6,906 nt of DNA, taken from Actinomycetota bacterium (GTDB lineage: Bacteria; Actinomycetota; Actinomycetes; Nanopelagicales; Nanopelagicaceae). Position numbers and translations under genes: made by a program. How positions within the stretch are numbered: the stretch's first letter is position 1; each line of letters begins with the position of its first letter. The notes beneath the pieces were generated by a model. The model saw nothing but the letters and a program-made list of their open reading frames with translations, had not been told where the DNA came from and did not search any database. Positions 6,322 to 6,906 of the stretch are shown piece by piece. Where the stretch lies: contig RGYL01000044.1 of assembly GCA_010032085.1 (NCBI GenBank), positions 1 to 6,906 of the forward strand, given 5' to 3'.

Positions 6322-6906
6322 GTGTCTAGGCCAAAGATAGTTATCTTGGGAGCGGGCTTTGGTGGCCTCACGGCAGCCAAGGCGCTCGACCCCATCGCAG
6401 ATATCACTCTCGTAGATCGCCACAATTTCCAAACCTTTCTGCCCTTGCTCTATCAAGTTTCTACTGCTGGTTTGGCGGCCGACCATATTGCTCATCCCAT
6501 AAGAGGAGCGCTACGCAAGACCAAAATCAAATTCCGGATGGGCTCTCCTATAACAATTGATCATAAGAATAAATCGGTCAAGCTTGATTCAAGTGAGGAG
6601 CTTGATTTCGACTATCTCGTAATTGCAATGGGTTCGGCAACTAATGATTTCGGCGTTAAAGGTGTGGCTGAGCATGCGCTAGGAATGAAGAGTGTCTCTG
6701 AGGCCCTCGAGATCCGCTCCTCAATCTTGCGCAGATTTGAAGATCTATGTCGCTTTGAAGATGATACAAACTTTTCTATCACTGTAGTTGGTGGCGGACC
6801 CACCGGAGTTGAGATGGCCGGCGCAATCGCAGAATTGAAAAAGGGGCCGCTTAAATCAGATTATGCAAAGGCGGCTGCAAATATTTCGGTGAATCTTGTC
6901 GAGGCG
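6322..6906 (+). CDS. ndh: Type II NADH:quinone oxidoreductase (NDH-2) family FAD enzyme, N-terminal part
   Basis: 195 codons are visible, about half of the usual ~400-450, and the reading frame runs off the window end. The start is GTG at 6322 (protein begins MSRPKIVILGAGFGGL); there is no in-frame ATG in the spacer and the upstream -10 position supports the GTG. The FAD-binding loop GAGFGG is at residues 10-15. Family signatures LVDRHNFQTFLPLLYQVSTAG and YLVIAMGSATNDFG follow, then the NADH-binding loop VVGGGPTGVEMAGAIAEL with glycines at 157, 158, 159 and 162. The enzyme passes electrons from NADH to quinone at the inner face of the membrane without pumping protons. The membrane-anchoring C-terminus is outside the window. 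Some related FAD-NAD(P)H oxidoreductases look similar, so NDH-2 is the best fit rather than proven. Confidence 0.9.
   Translation, partial: MSRPKIVILGAGFGGLTAAKALDPIADITLVDRHNFQTFLPLLYQVSTAGLAADHIAHPIRGALRKTKIKFRMGSPITIDHKNKSVKLDSSEELDFDYLVIAMGSATNDFGVKGVAEHALGMKSVSEALEIRSSILRRFEDLCRFEDDTNFSITVVGGGPTGVEMAGAIAELKKGPLKSDYAKAAANISVNLVEA

Noticed and set aside
6186..6495. Minus-strand open frames across the SDR start and the ndh start
   Set aside because: They conflict with the FAD-binding N-terminus of NDH-2 and with the promoter spacer, and their translations look like non-coding shadow.

Overview
The window looks like chromosome of a low-to-moderate GC actinobacterium, possibly of the freshwater Nanopelagicales type. 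The evidence is a GroEL of the actinobacterial GroEL2 type under a CIRCE operator, a DUF3263 protein (a family I know essentially only from Actinobacteria), roughly balanced base composition, very short gene spacing, and several starts that look leaderless, with a TANNNT hexamer 6-7 nt before the start codon. The lineage below phylum level is a guess.

Layout. (1) Positions 1-401, minus strand: the N-terminal 133 codons of groEL, running out of the window. (2) Positions 402-639: a divergent control region with the groEL promoter, a CIRCE operator, two extra CIRCE-like half-sites in the groEL leader, and a candidate leaderless promoter for the plus-strand genes. (3) Positions 640-3181, plus strand: a DUF1800 gene and a DUF1501 gene overlapping by 8 nt. 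The pair is widespread in bacteria but has no established function, and only the DUF1501 partner carries an export (Tat) signal. (4) Positions 3174-3431, minus strand: a small DUF3263 gene converging on DUF1501 with an 8-nt tail-to-tail overlap. (5) Positions 3472-6298, minus strand: an atypical SDR/DUF2867 protein (E. coli YbjT-like) followed, with an 8-nt overlap, by a group II PLP-dependent amino-acid decarboxylase. (6) Positions 6299-6321: a 23-nt divergent promoter with two opposed -10 hexamers that overlap. (7) From 6322, plus strand: the N-terminal half of a type II NADH:quinone oxidoreductase, cut by the window end.

How it fits together. groEL is heat-shock regulated through HrcA/CIRCE. 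DUF1800-DUF1501 is a translationally coupled pair, and SDR-decarboxylase is a second coupled pair. From memory of other actinobacteria, DUF3263 and groEL lie near one another on one strand, so the opposite-strand DUF1800-DUF1501 unit may be an insertion into that neighbourhood. No RNA genes, insertion sequences, CRISPR arrays or convincing intrinsic terminators were found. No clearly new system is demonstrated. The least explained parts are the DUF1800-DUF1501 cassette and the SDR/DUF2867-decarboxylase pair.
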